The notes under the pieces are model-generated. The model was not told the DNA's origin and ran no database searches. It worked only from the letters and a program-made list of their open reading frames with translations. The position numbers were made by a program, and so were the translations under genes. From Flavobacteriaceae bacterium (lineage in GTDB: Bacteria; Bacteroidota; Bacteroidia; Flavobacteriales; Flavobacteriaceae), in NCBI GenBank assembly GCA_019752245.1, contig JAIEMH010000358.1:1-17385 (forward strand): a stretch of 17,385 nt of DNA. The letters run 5' to 3'. This document shows positions 15,773 to 17,385 of the stretch, one piece after another (within the stretch, counting starts at the first letter, position 1; every line of letters begins with the position of its first letter).

Positions 15773-15931
15773 TTATTTTTTTCCGAACAATGATTTAATA
15801 ATGAAATTGCCTAATTTTCGTTCTACTCCTCCTTTGGTAGTTGGAATTCCTGTTTGTCTGGCAAAACCTTGTTTAGCAGCCGTAATTCCTAAAAGTCTAT
15901 TTAACGAAAATGAAAACCCAAACTTTCCCAT
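15773..15931 (-). CDS. Small basic protein (52 residues) between two terY-like genes
   Basis: A short open reading frame filling the only large gap between the paired terY-like genes. The ATG is at 15929-15931, 11 nt after the upstream terY-like stop, and TAA at 15773-15775 is separated by one base from the next ATG. The product starts MGKFGFSFSLNRLLG, continues with a Lys/Arg-rich region containing TGIPTT (27-32) and VERK (36-39), and ends SLFGKK. It has ten Lys/Arg and one acidic residue, so it is strongly basic. Helix-prone stretches (10-26 and 36-48) flank the Gly/Pro turn. No membrane helix or cysteine is present. I do not recognise a named family. Fit to operon spacing is the main evidence that it is real. 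It may bind nucleic acid or an acidic partner such as TerD; this is inference. Confidence 0.75.
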   Translation of the reverse strand: MGKFGFSFSLNRLLGITAAKQGFARQTGIPTTKGGVERKLGNFIIKSLFGKK

Positions 15932-15942
15932 ACTTTTAGATT

Positions 15943-16581
15943 TTAAACAACAATATTTAATTCAGATGGTGGTGGTGGTAATTCATTTAATCCTGTAACT
16001 TCTTTCCCGGAATCTTCAACTTTTGTAGAACTCACACCAATAGAAGCAGTTACCCATTGAAAAAATTTACCAATACTTGAACTATCGGCAGTATCTAAAC
16101 TAACTACATTATCTGTAATTTGCTTCAAAATATTAGTATCAGCTCCACTACCTGCCGCGCAAGCAACTGTAAAAGCAACTTTAGATTTTTTGAATTCATT
16201 CAAACCACTTTGCCAATCATCGGTAGGTATACCATCAGTCATAATAAAAACCAAAGGTTTCCAATCTCCTTTTTGCTCTGTTGTTGTTTTTTGAACTTCA
16301 GTATCAATTTTATGGGCAACTAATTTTAAAGCCTCTCCAAGAGAAGTTACTCCTGTTGCTTTGATATCAATCATTTGAAAAGAGGCTAAATCAGTCAACG
16401 GAATAATTTGTTGAGCAGTACTATCAAAAGTTATCACACTTAAAAAAGCTGTTTCAATAGCTTGTGGATTTTGACGTAATGAACTAATCATTATTTGAAC
16501 GCCATTTTTAACTGCTTCGATAGGTTCTCCCGACATTGAGCCAGAAGTGTCTAGTAATAAATATACAGGAAGTCTTCTCAT
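15943..16581 (-). CDS. TerY-like VWA protein (first copy, short form)
   Basis: A 212-residue VWA-domain protein with the MIDAS intact: DTSGS (11-15), Thr79 in TGVTSLGEA, and Asp116 in IMTDGIPTDD. It aligns over its whole length with the copy at 15136-15771, including the late motif DTADSSSIGKFFQWV (163-177), and ends in the same kind of tail, LPPPPSELNIVV. No signal peptide or membrane segment is seen. It begins 1 nt after the terD-family stop, so TerD and this VWA protein are probably made together. VWA-TerD pairing is a known feature of ter loci. The two short copies look like a tandem duplication, now separated by the 52-codon gene. Confidence 0.93.
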   Translation of the reverse strand: MRRLPVYLLLDTSGSMSGEPIEAVKNGVQIMISSLRQNPQAIETAFLSVITFDSTAQQIIPLTDLASFQMIDIKATGVTSLGEALKLVAHKIDTEVQKTTTEQKGDWKPLVFIMTDGIPTDDWQSGLNEFKKSKVAFTVACAAGSGADTNILKQITDNVVSLDTADSSSIGKFFQWVTASIGVSSTKVEDSGKEVTGLNELPPPPSELNIVV

Positions 16582-16582
16582 T

Positions 16583-17194
16583 TTATAAATATTGATTTGT
16601 TACAGTACTTACTGTTTGTTCTAGTTTTCTATCTTTTGTAGGTTCTCCAACAGCATTAAATTTCCATTCGCTATTTTTCTTGTAAAAAACACCCATTACC
16701 ATAGAAACGTGACCAGCAAAAGCAGAACCGTTTGCAATATCAAATGTTGCGAAAACCTCGTTTACTCTTGTTGGAGTTCCTTCATAAATTCGAATTGAAG
16801 CAAATGGAATAGTTCCAAAATCGTGACCTTGAAAACTGTTTAATACAAAAGCTACATAACTGCAAGAGGGATTTAATCTCGCAAAATCAACTGTAATAAT
16901 TTCATTATCCAATCCATCATCACCACCCATATCACCTGTTAAATCATCGCCACTGTGTGCTATTGAGCCATCATTTGAACGAAGTTTTCCAAAATAGATT
17001 ATTTCTAATAAATTTTTATTGTCGTCATATAAAGCACAAGACGCATCTAAATCAACTGCTTCTTTTGATGTACCACCAAACCAACCTTTTTTCTCGATTG
17101 CACCCCAGTTTATACCAACACAAATGTTTTGTAGTTTACTACCATTGCTTTTTTCAAGGTTTATTCTTTGACCTTTTTGAAGATTTATTGCCAT
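16583..17194 (-). CDS. terD: TerD-family calcium-binding stress protein
   Basis: Cytoplasmic TerD-domain protein. The 203 residues start MAINLQKGQRINLEK, the usual TerD opening. They carry both calcium-site segments: DLDASCALYD (48-57) and an Asp-rich loop HSGDDLTGDMGGDD (80-93) ending in LDNE (95-98). The later part SIRIYEGTPTRVNEVFATFDI and MVMGVFYKKNSEWKF completes the beta-sandwich. The family (TerD, TerE, TerZ, CABP) binds calcium and contributes to tellurite, phage and stress phenotypes; the exact role is unresolved. TerE or TerZ would be equally good names, as these cannot be separated by sequence here. It lies 12 nt after another terD-family gene and 1 nt before a terY-like gene. Confidence 0.95.
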   Translation of the reverse strand: MAINLQKGQRINLEKSNGSKLQNICVGINWGAIEKKGWFGGTSKEAVDLDASCALYDDNKNLLEIIYFGKLRSNDGSIAHSGDDLTGDMGGDDGLDNEIITVDFARLNPSCSYVAFVLNSFQGHDFGTIPFASIRIYEGTPTRVNEVFATFDIANGSAFAGHVSMVMGVFYKKNSEWKFNAVGEPTKDRKLEQTVSTVTNQYL

Positions 17195-17206
17195 TTTTAT
17201 ATTTAA

Positions 17207-17385
17207 TTAGTTGTATTTATTTAAAAAATCTTCTAATCCACCTTTTTGTCCCATTCCAATGGCTTCAAATTTCCATTTACCGTCTTTATTATAAATTCTT
17301 CCGAATTCGACAGCTGTTTCAATAGAAAAATCTTCTTCTAATTCATAGTGTACCAATTCGGTAATATTGCTATCAACAAACATTC
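17207..17385 (-). CDS. TerD-family protein (C-terminal part only)
   Basis: The last 58 residues of a second TerD-domain protein, cut by the right edge of the window. The frame is open to the edge, with two extra bases of a broken codon. Visible motifs are YELEEDFSIETAVEFGRIY and GKWKFEAIGMGQKGGLEDFL, which match the last strands and the usual TerD ending. The tail stops soon after the GxGxKGGL motif, while the neighbouring copy has a longer tail. It is separated by 12 nt from the next terD-family gene and probably shares its transcript. The operon promoter must lie beyond the window. Confidence 0.88.
   Translation of the reverse strand, partial: MFVDSNITELVHYELEEDFSIETAVEFGRIYNKDGKWKFEAIGMGQKGGLEDFLNKYN

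Noticed and set aside
15735..15998. 87-residue + strand frame between the two short terY-like genes
   Set aside because: It is antisense to the 52-residue gene and to the ends of both terY-like genes; the - strand frame fits operon spacing better.
1..17385. CRISPR array, IS element or rRNA
   Set aside because: No regularly spaced identical repeats with unique spacers, no transposase-like frame and no rRNA sequence were found.

Overview
The window looks like the chromosome of a low-GC member of the Bacteroidota, most likely Flavobacteriia (Flavobacterium or a close relative). The reasons are the strongly AT-rich sequence, A-rich leaders with few Shine-Dalgarno sites, the order ftsW-murG-murC-ftsQ-ftsA-ftsZ followed by a YqeY-family gene, and an FtsZ of about 645 residues with a long C-terminal tail. 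This assignment is inferred from gene content; there is no rRNA in the window.

Left third (1-7476, + strand): the distal half of the division and cell wall (dcw) cluster. It holds the 3' end of ftsW, then murG, murC, ftsQ, ftsA and ftsZ, closed by a clear intrinsic terminator at 7437-7476. MurC and MurG act on peptidoglycan precursors, FtsW polymerises glycan at the septum, FtsQ is a divisome scaffold, FtsA tethers FtsZ to the membrane and FtsZ forms the ring.

Middle (7477-9863, + strand): a mixed stretch with a YqeY-family gene, a tRNA-Arg(TCG) with its terminator, several inverted and tandem repeats, and one uncharacterised 246-residue gene (8838-9578). That gene has an unusually good Shine-Dalgarno site and a T/G-rich coding strand unlike its neighbours.

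Right half (17385 down to 9864, all - strand): a compact tellurite-resistance-type (Ter) stress operon read right to left. The order is a terD-family gene cut by the window edge, a second terD-family gene, a terY-like VWA gene, a 52-codon basic small gene, a second terY-like gene, an 84-residue membrane protein, a third terY-like gene with a C-terminal cysteine-rich (zinc) domain, a PP2C phosphatase, a Ser/Thr-kinase-like protein with zinc ribbon and FHA-like tail, and terC. Most junctions are 1-12 nt or overlapping; only kinase-terC is wider (28 nt). The VWA + PP2C + kinase set matches the known 'TerY-P triad', a proposed phospho-switch that works with calcium-binding TerD proteins and the membrane protein TerC. 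The family-level picture is therefore known. The less described parts are the 52-residue basic protein, the 84-residue membrane protein, three TerY paralogues with two kinds of tail, and the kinase's altered catalytic signature.
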